Source: Thalassospira sp. TSL5-1 (GTDB lineage: Bacteria > Pseudomonadota > Alphaproteobacteria > Rhodospirillales > Thalassospiraceae). Taken from it: a stretch of 57,684 bases of DNA. Position 1 is the stretch's first letter. Every line of letters begins with the position of its first letter. A program made the translations under genes and the position numbers. The stretch lies in the NCBI RefSeq assembly GCF_001907695.1, contig NZ_KV880642.1:64434-122117 (forward strand), given 5' to 3'. Positions 1 through 10,191 of this stretch are shown piece by piece. The notes beneath the pieces were generated by a model, which did not search any database, was not told the DNA's origin, and saw nothing but the letters and a program-made list of their open reading frames with translations.

Positions 1-1759
1 CATAACAACATCGCCGCGACCGCCATCCAGCGTGCCCTTCAGCGTGATGGTCCCATTTGCCGCACTTGTATCAAGTGTCGTGGTTACGGGATCAGACGAC
101 CCGCCATCCCGACCAAGAACAGTATCGCCATCCACAAGGATCGATCCTGCGGCAAGATCACCATTAAGAGTCGTGGTTCCGGTGTAGCTTTGCGCTGCCT
201 TGGTCGTAACCGCATTCACCACAATTTTGGGGGCCTTCAAGGCGACAGACGCCCCGTCACCTTCATCGCGATAGGCACCCTCAAATGCGATTTTCTGACC
301 GGCTTCAACCGTCAGCTGGGTCGCGCTGCCCGTAATCGTACTCTGGAAACGGACCTGGCCACCTTCTTTGTCATTCAGGGCCTTGATGCTGCTGGCACCG
401 GCCTTCAGTCGGGCCGCACCGCTGATATCAATATTGCCAGTCGCACTTTCAATCGATGCGGGCAGGTCGATATTACGGCCGCCCAGCTGTTGGAAATCGC
501 CAACCACACTGACATTGGCAACCGCTGCAAACGCAATATCGCCAGTAAGCTCAGGGTCCTCTGAATCGGCAGAGGACGTCAGGGTCACAGATTGAAGCTG
601 GTTTGTTTCCCCAAGCGCATCCTTGAAGTCCATGCGACCAGAACCGGAATTAACCGACAGGCTGCGAGCACCTTCCCCGCTGCTGTCAATCGTCCCGTCA
701 AAGGTCACATTGCCGTTATGGGATGTGGTGTCAACCGTCGTATTTTCCGCCAGCACGGTGGCACCCGTGACCGTGAAGTCACCACCGGCAACATAATCCC
801 CATCAAGCGTGGTGGCACCGTTATAAGACTGGTTCTTATCCGTCGTCACATCATGCAGGGCAATGGTGTCGCCCGTAATAGTCAGGCTGTTGCTGTTCGA
901 TACTGCACCCTCAATCGCAACATCTCCGCCTCCGGCCTTCATAACAACATTGCCGCGACCGCCATCCAGCGTGCCCTTCAGCGTGATGGTCCCGTTTGCC
1001 GCACTTGTATCAAGTGTCGTGGTTACGGGATCAGACGGCCCGCCATCCCGACCAAGAACAGTATCGCCATCCACAAGGATCGATCCTGCGGCAAGATCAC
1101 CATTGAGAGTCGTGGTTCCGGTGTAGCTTTGCGCTGCCTTGGTCGTAACCGCATTCACCACAATTTTGGGGGCCTTCAAGGCGACAGACGCCCCGTCACC
1201 TTCATCGCGATAGGCACCCTCAAATGCGATTTTCTGACCGGCTTCAACCGTCAGCTGGGTCGCGCTGCCCGTAATCGTACTCTGGAAACGGACCTGGCCA
1301 CCTTCTTTGTCATTCAGGGCCTTGATGCTGCTGGCACCGGCCTTCAGTCGGGCCGCACCGCTGATATCAATATTGCCAGTCGCACTTTCAATCGATGCGG
1401 GCAGGTCAATATTACGGCCGCCCAGCTGTTGGAAATCGCCAACCACACTGACATTGGCAACCGCTGCAAACGCAATATCGCCACCAAGCTCAGGGTTTTC
1501 TGAATCGGCAGATGACGTCAGCGTCACAGATTGAAGCAGGTTTGTTTTCCCAAGCGCATCCTTGAAGTTCATGCTGCCAGAACCGGAATTGACCGACAGG
1601 CTGCGAGAACCGGCCTCGCTGCTGTCAATCGTCCCGTCAAAGGTCACATTGCCGTTATGGGATGTGGTGTCAACCGTCGTATTTTCCGCCAGCACGGTGG
1701 CACCCGTGACCGTGAAGTCACCACCGGCAACATAATCCCCATCAAGCGTGGTGGCACCG
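1..1759 (-). repeat. 939-bp in-frame tandem repeat inside tpsA1
   Basis: Bases 1 to about 820 match bases 940 to about 1759 with only scattered substitutions. The offset is exactly 939 bp, which is 313 codons, so the frame is kept. Similarity stops abruptly near 1760. The remaining part of the unit, about 821-939, would have its partner left of the window. The near-identity suggests a recent duplication or recombination that keeps the copies alike. The translated repeat corresponds to a single-copy stretch in the C-terminal third of TpsA2. Confidence 0.9.
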
Positions 1760-4700
1760 GTATAAAGCTGTTTTCCTGACGTTGTTGCATTGCCAAGGGA
1801 AATATTTGCGCCTGTCAGGCTCAGATCAGAAATGCTGTTTTTTACAGAACCACCGATGGAAATGTTACCTGAGCCTGCATTCATCGTCAGGTCAAAACCG
1901 GTTTCATCATTGTTACTGTCGATATCGCCGGAAATGTTAATATTCCCGCCATTTACGGTATTGTAACCCAGATCGGCACCACCAACGGTCGCATTACCCT
2001 TAATATCAATACCACCCGTAGAGAGATTGCCTGAAAGTGTTGCATCACCCTTAACAGTCAGAACCCCGGCGGTTTTGATTTCGCCAACATCAACGGAATT
2101 ACCCGTCAGATCAAAGTCAACATCTTTGTTCTGATTGTCATAACTGCCCTGCGCTTTAAGCGCGTTTGAGCCAGCTGAACCAACAAATTTGTGCCCGTCA
2201 GAAAGATCGATTTTGGACAAATCGACAGACAGGTCACCAAGCCCGGAAACAAAGACATCCCCGTCACTGGCCTTCAGGATACCGGTCGTACTATCCGGGT
2301 CATAAGACATATAAATATTGCCGGTACCGGTAACAGTCGCACTCTGCGTCTGAACGCCCGCATGAAAATACCTGTCTTCCGAACCAATGTTTTTCGCACT
2401 GGTCAGTAATAATGTCTTCGCTATCAGGTCAGGCTGCTTCTCCGACAATTTAATGCTACCCAGTGTCGAAACAAGCTCGATCGTCCCTTCCGAACCGGTA
2501 TCAATGTCACCAACCGTAATGTCACCGGTTTTGGCCGTAACCCGTGCCGTATGGCCCGACCCGTAAGTCCTGATCGGGCCGCCGCTGACATCGCCATCAT
2601 TGTCAAGCGTTACATCATTATGGGCCGACAGGCTCATTGACGCCAGCGCACCCGTGTTATGAACAACAAGCGCCGCGCTATCGCCTGTAAGTTCCACAGT
2701 GAGTGCCGTCGTCGAGCTGTTGATTGTTATGTTTCCACCAGCCGAACCACTATGCACTTCAATACCCTTGCCAGTGGTTGCCGTAAGATTCAGGGTGCGG
2801 GGTGTATCACCAGATACAGTGACAATGTCATTCTTGCCCGCAACATAAATCTCGCCTGCCGTGACATTTTCAGCAAGTGTCAGGGTTTTATCGGAAGAAA
2901 GATGCAGACTGTCGATTGTGTCATTGTCAAAATCTCCCCAATTGATATTGCCCCTGGAACTGATGTCAATCGACACATGGCCGGTGGCGTGGATACTATC
3001 ACCCAGCGTAAAATCGACATCACGCTGATTATGAACCGCTATCACGGAACCATCAATATGCGTGGTGGCATCCCAACCCGCGACATTCACCTCTAGCGGC
3101 GCATCAGTGGCACCAACATTATTTTTCCCCTCCAGCACAAGCTGGCCGGCCATTATGTTGAGATCTTTCTGAGACTCGCCATCAATGATGACTGAGCCAT
3201 TGACCGCCTTCAGCGTTACTTTCGAAATGACCGGAAGATCGTTGGTGGCAAAGTCGCTGGCACCCGCAAGAAGGGAACTGACCTTGATATCGCCGGTTTG
3301 TGTGGTGACTGAAACATTGTTGCCTTCGGTCCTGGCCAGGACCTGATTGATCGTGACACCGTTTTGCGCCTCGACCGTCAGCGACCCATTGGCAAGAGAC
3401 AACGCCGTCGTTTCATTTCCAAGTCCGACCGACGCATGATCATGAATAAAAACATCCCCGGAGGTTATATTTCCGACAATTTCACCAACGGAAGTTTGCA
3501 AATAATTTTCGCTGGTACCAACACCGGATGCTGATTCAAGTGTCAGGGATTTTGCTGTCAACAGCGCGTTTTGATCTGTCGAGGTAATACGACCGGAACT
3601 GGCAGCAAGATTGACCTTTCCTTCCCCGACATTAACGGTACCAACCTGGATCGCACCGGCTGATTTATAGGTAAAATCAAGGCCCGTTGTATCGGTAACA
3701 GTTTCCAGGGTTGTTACACCAGCCTGATCCGCGACAGACCAGGTCAAACCCTCGGCAATGACGGCAAGGGTTCGGTCACTGTTATCGGCATGGTCGCTGC
3801 CGTCAATCGCAAGAGATACCAAATCCTTGAGCGATTTAACATTAATATCACCAGACGAGGTTAGATCCAGTCGCGTCGTATAAGTATTGACGGTATTTTC
3901 ATCACTACCAATATTTTGCGCCGTAATGGAGACAGATTTGCCCTCCAGAGTCTGAAAAACAGAAAGATCTCCGCCTGTCTTGAGCGCAAGGTCTCCATTA
4001 TAAGATGTGAGATAACCAACACTTAGAGCATCTGAACCCGAATTTTGAATATTAATATTTCCATTCGCCCTTGCATATAGCAACTTAACATTCGTGACTA
4101 ATGCCTGATCGGCTGAACCAATAAACGAATTTCCAACTGTTGCGTTAAGCGTCAGATAATTCGCTGCTAACTGCGAATTTTTATCGAAGGACCCTATAGC
4201 CAGACCTGTTAAGCTCACAGAGCTCAGGCTAGTATTCAAATCCCGGTTAACATTCACATTGCCAATCACAAGTCGATTTGCAGTATCGGTGAAATTAAAA
4301 ACAAGTCCCGACTCATCGACAACATTTTCAAAGGTTGTCGCACCAGCCTGATCAGTGACAGACCAAGTCAAACCCTCTGCGCTGATGGCAAGGGTCCGGT
4401 CACTATCATCCGTATGCCCGCTGCCGTCGATCGTAAGCGCTCTCAAATCCCCGGTCGATTTAACATAAATATTACCGGACGAGGTCAGCCGTAGATCCTT
4501 CGCACCAGTATTGATGGCGTTGTCCGGTGCCCCAATCGCGGTGCCGGAAACCGTCAGACTGTTTGCTGAAATTAATGGCTTCTGCCCGGATGCCTTTGCA
4601 CGCACCGCGCCTTCTTTGGACACCAGCGAAACATTACCCCAACCGACATTCACATCGCCGATCACCTCGATATCCTGGCTCGAGGTAATCTTCAAATCTT

Positions 4701-7700
4701 TATTTACGATTTGAACGGAAGATAATTTCAAAAACCCTGTGTTTTCCAAATAAATCGGGTCGTCAATAAAATGGCTCGATACTGCACTAAAAGATTTAAT
4801 CTGTGTTAGAAAAGGATGATCATCTGAACCAACAGCATCAGCATCGGAAATAGTCAACTCGCTTGCCGTCAGCATTGAATTTTCATCTATCGAGGTAATA
4901 CTACCGGAACCGGCAGCAAGATTGACCTTTCCTTCCCCGACATTAACGGTACCAACCTGGATCGCACCGGATGATTTATAGGTAAAATCAAGGCCCGTTG
5001 TATCGGTAACATTGTTAAAGGTTGTTACACCAGCCTGATCTGTGACAGACCAGGTCAACCCCCCGGCCCTAATGGCAAGGGTCCGGTCACTGTCATCCGT
5101 ATGACCGCTGCCGTCAATCGTAAGCGATGTCAAATCCGTGTACGATGAAACCTTGATATCACCAGACGAGGTCAGATTCAGGTGCGCCGCCTGAGTCCAG
5201 ATGGTATCTTTATTACTACCGATGTTTTTCGCCGCAATGGAGACAGTTTCTCCGAACAGTCTAGCGTAAGCGGAAAGATCTCCGTCTGTCTTAAGGGTAA
5301 CGTCTCCATTAAAAGAGCTAAAACCACCAATATCCAGAACATCTGAACCCGAATTTTGAATATTAATATTTCCATTCGCTATTGCAGACAGAGACTCAAC
5401 ATTCGTGAGCAATGGCTGATCAGATGAACCAATCGAAGAACCCTCACCTCCAACATTTATACTCAAACGCCCTATCTTTAAGAGAGAATTATCATCTGCT
5501 GATAAAACGCTTCCAGAATCCGTTGAAAGAATAAGATTCCCTCCAGAAACATCGACTTTACCAATTTTAACTGTCCCAGACGTATAATATCTAAGCTGAG
5601 GGCCACCTGTGGACGTAAAATTTTCAAAATTCGTTAAATCACCATTTTCAGTTATAAAAATTTTCTGCTTGGAATCAGCAGAGTAAAAAGAAAAAGTTTT
5701 ATTTGTAGGACCTCCATCCTCCCTCGAATAATCACGATAAAAATCAAGATAATTAATTGACCATTTCGATTCAACATAGACATTCTCGGAAGAGTGCAGC
5801 TCTAATACGGAAGAAGATATAGGAATAGGATTATCAGCAGATCCAATATTCTTACCATAAAGATAAAGTATGTACGCATGTATACGCTGATCTTCCATGG
5901 AACCAGATTTCTTATAAATGGATCCATTATTAGATTTTATAAAAACGTTTTGCCCTCCAGTTTCTATCTCGCCAGCCAGCTCAATGTCCTTATCTGCCTT
6001 GATTTCCACATAGCCTTTAGAAGAGTGAGTGTGAGTACTTATATTTGGAACATTTCTGATGCTTGCACCGGCTGTTTCTGCGAGCAAAAATACTTCACCA
6101 CCTCCAGTAGAAATTATATTCGCTGCATCCGTAAATGTAATACCCTCCGCACCGGTCGATTCTAGCTTAAAAGAATGACCTGCTTTTGTTTTCAAATTAA
6201 GGCTGGTATCAACCGTAATCAGCCCGGTTGCTTCGAGAGTGATATCTGCATTTTCCGAAATTCCTTCCAATACACTGGCCGAAACAGTATTTTGACCATT
6301 GTTTTGATCGCCGGATCCAATATTCCCGTCACCAGCGTTACCATCCTGGCTACCACCAGATCCGGCGACAATCTTTAGGCTGTCAGGGTCCAAAAGGAAG
6401 GTTCCCGCATCGCCATTCGGTGCATTCAAATCGATCGATCCGGTCAATTTGATGTTTTTATGGCTTGAAACTTCGGCAAAGCCGCCATTGCCGCCTTCCG
6501 CCCCGCCGCGAGCGGAAATGCTGCCGCCAAAGTCGGTCAGTTTTTCGGAAAGAAGCGTTATATTGCCGCCATTGCCATGATCAATGGCATCCGCCTTCAG
6601 GCTGGCGGTTTTGGCAACATCAACTTCGTTTGACCAGGCACCGGTGCCCCGGCCCTTTTCGCCGTCGCCTTCACTGCCAATCGCAACCAGACCACCACCG
6701 GCATGGCCGGAGGCGTCAATGTCGGCATGTGCGCCAACCGCAATTTTATCACCGGTCGCAATGATGCTGCCGCCGGTTTCACCGGAATCATTCCCCGTTG
6801 CCTTAAGGCTGCCTCCAGCCACAACCGTGCCATGATCCCCCCCCGAGAGGATGATGCGCCCATTGGACGCGGATACACTATTGGCCTGGATCAGACCCTG
6901 GGTGTTGACAACATTATCAATCACATCCTTTACCGCGCGGGCGGAGATGGCAACAACGCCACCATCGGCAATGATCGAGCCACTATTGCTGACCAGGGAC
7001 GCAACCTGCCCCCCCTCCTGGTCAAGCGGCGCTGTATCGACATCGGCATCGACACCAAAGCTCAGCAGGCCGTCCCCCTGAAAATCCAGGGCAAAGGTTT
7101 TTGCTCCGCCCAGGGAAACCTTGCCCAAACGGGCATTAATGACCCCGGAATTCTCGACAGTCGGCGCGACAAGTGCGGCAAGCCCGGCATCACGGATGCT
7201 GATATCGCCCGCATTGACAATCGATGCAGAGGGATTGACCGATGCCAGGTCAAAATTGTAATGACCCGCCATAAAATCGGCATCGCGGATATTAGCCGTA
7301 GTTGCGACAAGGCCGCCAACATCCACCCGCGACCCGGGGCCAAACACCACACCATTCGGGTTCACCAGCATCACATTACCATTTGCCCTGATCGTCCCGA
7401 AAATGGAGGATGGATCATTGCCGACAACACGGTTAAGGATGACACTGCTGGCATTGGGCTGCTGGAAATTGACGGTATGGCCACTGCCAACGTTAAAGCT
7501 CTGCCAGTTCACAATGGCCGAGTTCGACCCCTGCACGACATTCATCGTATCGGGCGCAGACTGGCCAATCGTGACATTACCAGCCGCAACACTACCGCCC
7601 TGCGGCAGGTTTGGCTGCGCCTGGGCCAGCGGCGCCATCGCATAAAAAAGCGATCCAAGCGCAGTCGCACCGGCCAGAAGATTAAAGGGCGTCAGATCCT

Positions 7701-7821
7701 TTGCCGGGCGCTTGCGGGCGGGTGCCAAATTCCCGTTTGCCTTCAGAGAGACCATAGCAGCAGATTTTGCAGCGGATTTCGAAAGACGACGTGTCCGAAG
7801 GGTGAAGCTGTTTTTGCTCAT
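1..7821 (-). CDS. Giant TpsA exoprotein 1 (filamentous haemagglutinin-like), C-terminus beyond window
   Basis: This is the exoprotein of a two-partner secretion system, expected to fold as a long beta-helix exported through the adjacent TpsB pore. The start ATG (7819-7821) gives MSKNSFTL, and an extended signal peptide with the block LTPFNLLAGATALG ends near AQAQ. A TPS/haemagg_act domain follows, with NVVQGSNSAIVNWQSFNVG, NPNGVVFGPGSRVDVG and ANIRDADFMAG. The N-terminal part closely matches the second TpsA at 11928-25955. The remainder consists of imperfect beta-helix repeats rich in G, N, S, T and D. The frame is still open at base 1, where it reads like the late part of TpsA2, so at least 2,607 codons are present. 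I checked the frame at both ends and at one internal site, not at every codon. The start lies 15 bp after the tpsB stop, so the two genes form one operon. Adhesin function is inferred from the family. Confidence 0.9.
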   Translation of the reverse strand, partial: MSKNSFTLRTRRLSKSAAKSAAMVSLKANGNLAPARKRPAKDLTPFNLLAGATALGSLFYAMAPLAQAQPNLPQGGSVAAGNVTIGQSAPDTMNVVQGSNSAIVNWQSFNVGSGHTVNFQQPNASSVILNRVVGNDPSSIFGTIRANGNVMLVNPNGVVFGPGSRVDVGGLVATTANIRDADFMAGHYNFDLASVNPSASIVNAGDISIRDAGLAALVAPTVENSGVINARLGKVSLGGAKTFALDFQGDGLLSFGVDADVDTAPLDQEGGQVASLVSNSGSIIADGGVVAISARAVKDVIDNVVNTQGLIQANSVSASNGRIILSGGDHGTVVAGGSLKATGNDSGETGGSIIATGDKIAVGAHADIDASGHAGGGLVAIGSEGDGEKGRGTGAWSNEVDVAKTASLKADAIDHGNGGNITLLSEKLTDFGGSISARGGAEGGNGGFAEVSSHKNIKLTGSIDLNAPNGDAGTFLLDPDSLKIVAGSGGSQDGNAGDGNIGSGDQNNGQNTVSASVLEGISENADITLEATGLITVDTSLNLKTKAGHSFKLESTGAEGITFTDAANIISTGGGEVFLLAETAGASIRNVPNISTHTHSSKGYVEIKADKDIELAGEIETGGQNVFIKSNNGSIYKKSGSMEDQRIHAYILYLYGKNIGSADNPIPISSSVLELHSSENVYVESKWSINYLDFYRDYSREDGGPTNKTFSFYSADSKQKIFITENGDLTNFENFTSTGGPQLRYYTSGTVKIGKVDVSGGNLILSTDSGSVLSADDNSLLKIGRLSINVGGEGSSIGSSDQPLLTNVESLSAIANGNINIQNSGSDVLDIGGFSSFNGDVTLKTDGDLSAYARLFGETVSIAAKNIGSNKDTIWTQAAHLNLTSSGDIKVSSYTDLTSLTIDGSGHTDDSDRTLAIRAGGLTWSVTDQAGVTTFNNVTDTTGLDFTYKSSGAIQVGTVNVGEGKVNLAAGSGSITSIDENSMLTASELTISDADAVGSDDHPFLTQIKSFSAVSSHFIDDPIYLENTGFLKLSSVQIVNKDLKITSSQDIEVIGDVNVGWGNVSLVSKEGAVRAKASGQKPLISANSLTVSGTAIGAPDNAINTGAKDLRLTSSGNIYVKSTGDLRALTIDGSGHTDDSDRTLAISAEGLTWSVTDQAGATTFENVVDESGLVFNFTDTANRLVIGNVNVNRDLNTSLSSVSLTGLAIGSFDKNSQLAANYLTLNATVGNSFIGSADQALVTNVKLLYARANGNINIQNSGSDALSVGYLTSYNGDLALKTGGDLSVFQTLEGKSVSITAQNIGSDENTVNTYTTRLDLTSSGDINVKSLKDLVSLAIDGSDHADNSDRTLAVIAEGLTWSVADQAGVTTLETVTDTTGLDFTYKSAGAIQVGTVNVGEGKVNLAASSGRITSTDQNALLTAKSLTLESASGVGTSENYLQTSVGEIVGNITSGDVFIHDHASVGLGNETTALSLANGSLTVEAQNGVTINQVLARTEGNNVSVTTQTGDIKVSSLLAGASDFATNDLPVISKVTLKAVNGSVIIDGESQKDLNIMAGQLVLEGKNNVGATDAPLEVNVAGWDATTHIDGSVIAVHNQRDVDFTLGDSIHATGHVSIDISSRGNINWGDFDNDTIDSLHLSSDKTLTLAENVTAGEIYVAGKNDIVTVSGDTPRTLNLTATTGKGIEVHSGSAGGNITINSSTTALTVELTGDSAALVVHNTGALASMSLSAHNDVTLDNDGDVSGGPIRTYGSGHTARVTAKTGDITVGDIDTGSEGTIELVSTLGSIKLSEKQPDLIAKTLLLTSAKNIGSEDRYFHAGVQTQSATVTGTGNIYMSYDPDSTTGILKASDGDVFVSGLGDLSVDLSKIDLSDGHKFVGSAGSNALKAQGSYDNQNKDVDFDLTGNSVDVGEIKTAGVLTVKGDATLSGNLSTGGIDIKGNATVGGADLGYNTVNGGNINISGDIDSNNDETGFDLTMNAGSGNISIGGSVKNSISDLSLTGANISLGNATTSGKQLYTGATTLDGDYVAGGDFTVTGATVLAENTTVDTTSHNGNVTFDGTIDSSEAGSRSLSVNSGSGSMNFKDALGKTNLLQSVTLTSSADSENPELGGDIAFAAVANVSVVGDFQQLGGRNIDLPASIESATGNIDISGAARLKAGASSIKALNDKEGGQVRFQSTITGSATQLTVEAGQKIAFEGAYRDEGDGASVALKAPKIVVNAVTTKAAQSYTGTTTLNGDLAAGSILVDGDTVLGRDGGPSDPVTTTLDTSAANGTITLKGTLDGGRGNVVMKAGGGDVAIEGAVSNSNSLTITGDTIALHDVTTDKNQSYNGATTLDGDYVAGGDFTVTGATVLAENTTVDTTSHNGNVTFDGTIDSSGEGARSLSVNSGSGRMDFKDALGETNQLQSVTLTSSADSEDPELTGDIAFAAVANVSVVGDFQQLGGRNIDLPASIESATGNIDISGAARLKAGASSIKALNDKEGGQVRFQSTITGSATQLTVEAGQKIAFEGAYRDEGDGASVALKAPKIVVNAVTTKAAQSYTGTTTLNGDLAAGSILVDGDTVLGRDGGSSDPVTTTLDTSAANGTITLKGTLDGGRGDVVM

Positions 7822-7836
7822 AATGCTGACCCGCAC

Positions 7837-9546
7837 TTAAAATTTGGCTGTAAGGGTGAAGAAGGCCTGGGGCTTTGCCGAGGAATCCGACGTGGGTTTG
7901 CGGAATCCTTTTGCCACTTCAGCCGATGCAAAGAGATTATCCAGAATGTTCAGGCGAATACCGCCACCAAAGGAGGAGGCACTGGTACGCGCATGCGACA
8001 CGTTATCGTCGATATTCCAGACCTGGCCGCTATCGACGAAACTGTAAAACTGGATACCGTTAGGGAACATTTCGGGCAGATCGGGCGAATAGCGGACTTC
8101 AAGGGACGTCGCCCAGCCATCATCGCCCGAAAATTCATTGGCATTAAAACCACGTCCGTAATTGGATCCGCCCAGGGCGATTTCTTCGCTGGCCAACAGA
8201 GGATCAACGGCATATTGCCCCGTCGCCGTGGCAAGCAGACTGACCGTTTGCGTTACCTGCTGAATACGGGTCAGTTCCATCGTAGCCTTGGTGAAGGAAC
8301 CACTTGCATCTGCACGCGACGCCAGGGGGTTGCCCTTTTCCGTCGCATTCAAGATACCAAGACCACGATGAAGGGTCACACGGGCAGCCGTAATGCCCTG
8401 CCAGGTATCCGTCCGGTCATAACTCAGCCCTGCCCGCACGATATGCAGTCGATCCCGATTAAACGGATTATCCAGCATGTCGGTATCGATCGCACGGTAT
8501 TCATATTCGCCCGATACACGTAAATTTTGCAGGCGAGAGCGAATAAGCGGATATGTGACAACGCCACGCTCGGCAATCACGACACTGTTAACATCAAGGA
8601 CGTCAAGCTCTTTCCCCGGGCGGGAGCGACCATAGCTGGAATTAAAGCCGAGTGTGAGCCCGTCATCAGAAAACATGCCCTGATAATTGGCGCTGACAGA
8701 CCAGGACCTCTCGATTGGCGAGGAGAGCTGGGTTTGAATAGCAACCTGATCGCCATGTGAGCCGAAAGAGTTGAACTGAACCTGTCCCAGGCCTTCCGCA
8801 TTACCGGAATAGGGGGAATTACGGTTATCCAATGAAACCATGCCGGAAACAGCTTCGCGATCTGCCTCGACCAGCATTTCCGACCCGCCAGGTGCGGTTT
8901 GGGACGGTTTTAGCGTTGCGCGAACCGTCATACCCGCCAGGTCATTTGCCAAAAGCAGGCGGCGTTCCATTTCGTCAACGGTAATCGGTGTTTTACCTAT
9001 GATCGGGTTTAACAACCTTTTAATAGCTGCGCTGACCGGCCCAACATCCTCCTGCACGACGATATCGGAAATAAATCCTTCCACGACGCGGATCTTGAAA
9101 ACGCCGTCGGTGACTTCCTGGGGAGGGACAATCACGCGCGAAATCACATATCCCGCATTTCGATATTTAAGCTCAATATTCGCAGCAATCCTGAATGCGT
9201 CAGCCACGGTGATCGTTTTACCAAGCATATCCTGGTAAAATGATGCCAATTCGTCGGCGGGGAAAGCCGTTGCCCCTTCTATAACGAATGACGTCAAAAT
9301 AAATTTGGCATTTTCTGCCCCAGGCGGGACTTCGACCGCTGCCGCGCCTGGCACGGAAATGCTACCTGCTTTACTGGACGGCATCGGAATATCTGGCTGG
9401 GAGAGATCACGACCGGCTTCGGCACCCGAAGGCAATTTCGACGGTACTGTCTGCGCCCAAGCCTGCATACCAGAGCCCAATATGAGCAACGAACAGGTGA
9501 TACCCGCAACGCAATAACGTCGCATAAAGCCATTGTATTTCTTCAC
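7837..9546 (-). CDS. TpsB outer-membrane transporter 1 (ShlB/FhaC/HecB family)
   Basis: This is a 569-aa outer-membrane pore of the Omp85/TpsB superfamily that secretes and often activates its cognate TpsA. I chose the GTG at 9544-9546 because a GGGGGA ribosome-binding site lies 4-5 nt upstream and because it gives the same length as the second TpsB. A longer reading frame begins at 9579. A signal peptide ends near AWAQ (about residue 32). A POTRA domain follows at roughly 82-165 (FVIEGATAFPADEL to VVEGFISDIVVQ), then a 16-strand-type barrel. The ALGGSNYGRGF motif resembles the conserved loop-6 RGY/F motif, and the protein ends in the terminal Phe typical of outer-membrane barrels. It is the first gene of the tpsB1-tpsA1 operon. 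It is very similar to TpsB2 along its whole length, which indicates locus duplication. Confidence 0.92.
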   Translation of the reverse strand: MKKYNGFMRRYCVAGITCSLLILGSGMQAWAQTVPSKLPSGAEAGRDLSQPDIPMPSSKAGSISVPGAAAVEVPPGAENAKFILTSFVIEGATAFPADELASFYQDMLGKTITVADAFRIAANIELKYRNAGYVISRVIVPPQEVTDGVFKIRVVEGFISDIVVQEDVGPVSAAIKRLLNPIIGKTPITVDEMERRLLLANDLAGMTVRATLKPSQTAPGGSEMLVEADREAVSGMVSLDNRNSPYSGNAEGLGQVQFNSFGSHGDQVAIQTQLSSPIERSWSVSANYQGMFSDDGLTLGFNSSYGRSRPGKELDVLDVNSVVIAERGVVTYPLIRSRLQNLRVSGEYEYRAIDTDMLDNPFNRDRLHIVRAGLSYDRTDTWQGITAARVTLHRGLGILNATEKGNPLASRADASGSFTKATMELTRIQQVTQTVSLLATATGQYAVDPLLASEEIALGGSNYGRGFNANEFSGDDGWATSLEVRYSPDLPEMFPNGIQFYSFVDSGQVWNIDDNVSHARTSASSFGGGIRLNILDNLFASAEVAKGFRKPTSDSSAKPQAFFTLTAKF

Positions 9547-9843
9547 GCAATCCCCCAGATAAATTCCGTAGCGCAACACGAACGCCCCATACGAACGGGA
9601 TGCGCTAACTAGCCGTTAGCATTGGTATAACAATACTATTTTTCCTTGCAGACTTAGCTAAAGCTCAACAAAAAATACTCTTATATAGGTTTTTATAGTC
9701 GGCTTCTTAAGTGACGTGCAATTCCGCAATTCTGACAAAATCTAACCGTCGCGAACCGTGCCTGAGAACGCGCCAACCTACTGATAAATATGAAATATTT
9801 AAGTATTTATAACTAGAGAAAGTCGAGTTTGATCAGATTCAGG
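9547..9843. other. Intergenic region upstream of tpsB1
   Basis: About 300 bp without a gene lie between the tpsB1 start and the IS end. The region is AT-rich in the middle (about 9620-9690) and must hold the tpsB1 promoter on the minus strand unless transcription enters from the IS. I could not fix a -35/-10 pair with confidence. It has little obvious similarity to the region upstream of tpsB2 beyond short TATATAG-like stretches. Confidence 0.4.
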
Positions 9844-9924
9844 TGCTCTGCGCCCTTTAAACTGGATCGTTTTTGATTGGAGTTTTCCGCGCTAGATTTC
9901 TGGTTGGAAAAAGGAGCGGAAGAT

Positions 9925-10191
9925 ATGAAAGCATCGAATTTTTCGAACGCACAGAAGGCGTTTATTTTGAAGCAGGGCGAGAGTGGAATGCCGGTTGCGG
10001 AAATATGTCGCAAGGCCGGTATCAGTCAGGCGACATATTTCAACTGGAAAAAGAAATATGCGGGTTTGTTACCCGACGAGATGCGCCGGCTGAAGGCTCT
10101 TGAAGATGAGAATAATCGGCTGAAAAAGATTGTTGCGGACCTGACACTTGATCGTGAAATGCGTCAAGATGTTATTTGCCGAAAGCTTTAA
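9925..10191 (+). CDS. IS3-family transposase OrfA
   Basis: This 88-aa protein is the DNA-binding subunit of an IS3-type transposase. It carries a helix-turn-helix of the transposase_8 type (GMPVAEICRKAGISQATYF, residues 21-39) followed by a leucine-zipper-like helix (LKALEDENNRLKKIVADL, about 56-73) that normally mediates multimerisation. The ATG at 9925 has AAGGAG 8 nt upstream. The gene overlaps the orfB remnant by 16 bp. The reading frame is intact and of usual length for the group. It can no longer give an active OrfAB because orfB is broken, although it could still act as a repressor or inhibitor of related elements. Confidence 0.88.
   Translation: MKASNFSNAQKAFILKQGESGMPVAEICRKAGISQATYFNWKKKYAGLLPDEMRRLKALEDENNRLKKIVADLTLDREMRQDVICRKL

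Noticed and set aside
6703..8523. Plus-strand open frame of about 600 codons opposite tpsA1/tpsB1
   Set aside because: It is the complement of two well-supported minus-strand genes. Its translation has no family signal, and similar antisense frames occur at the matching places of the second TPS locus.
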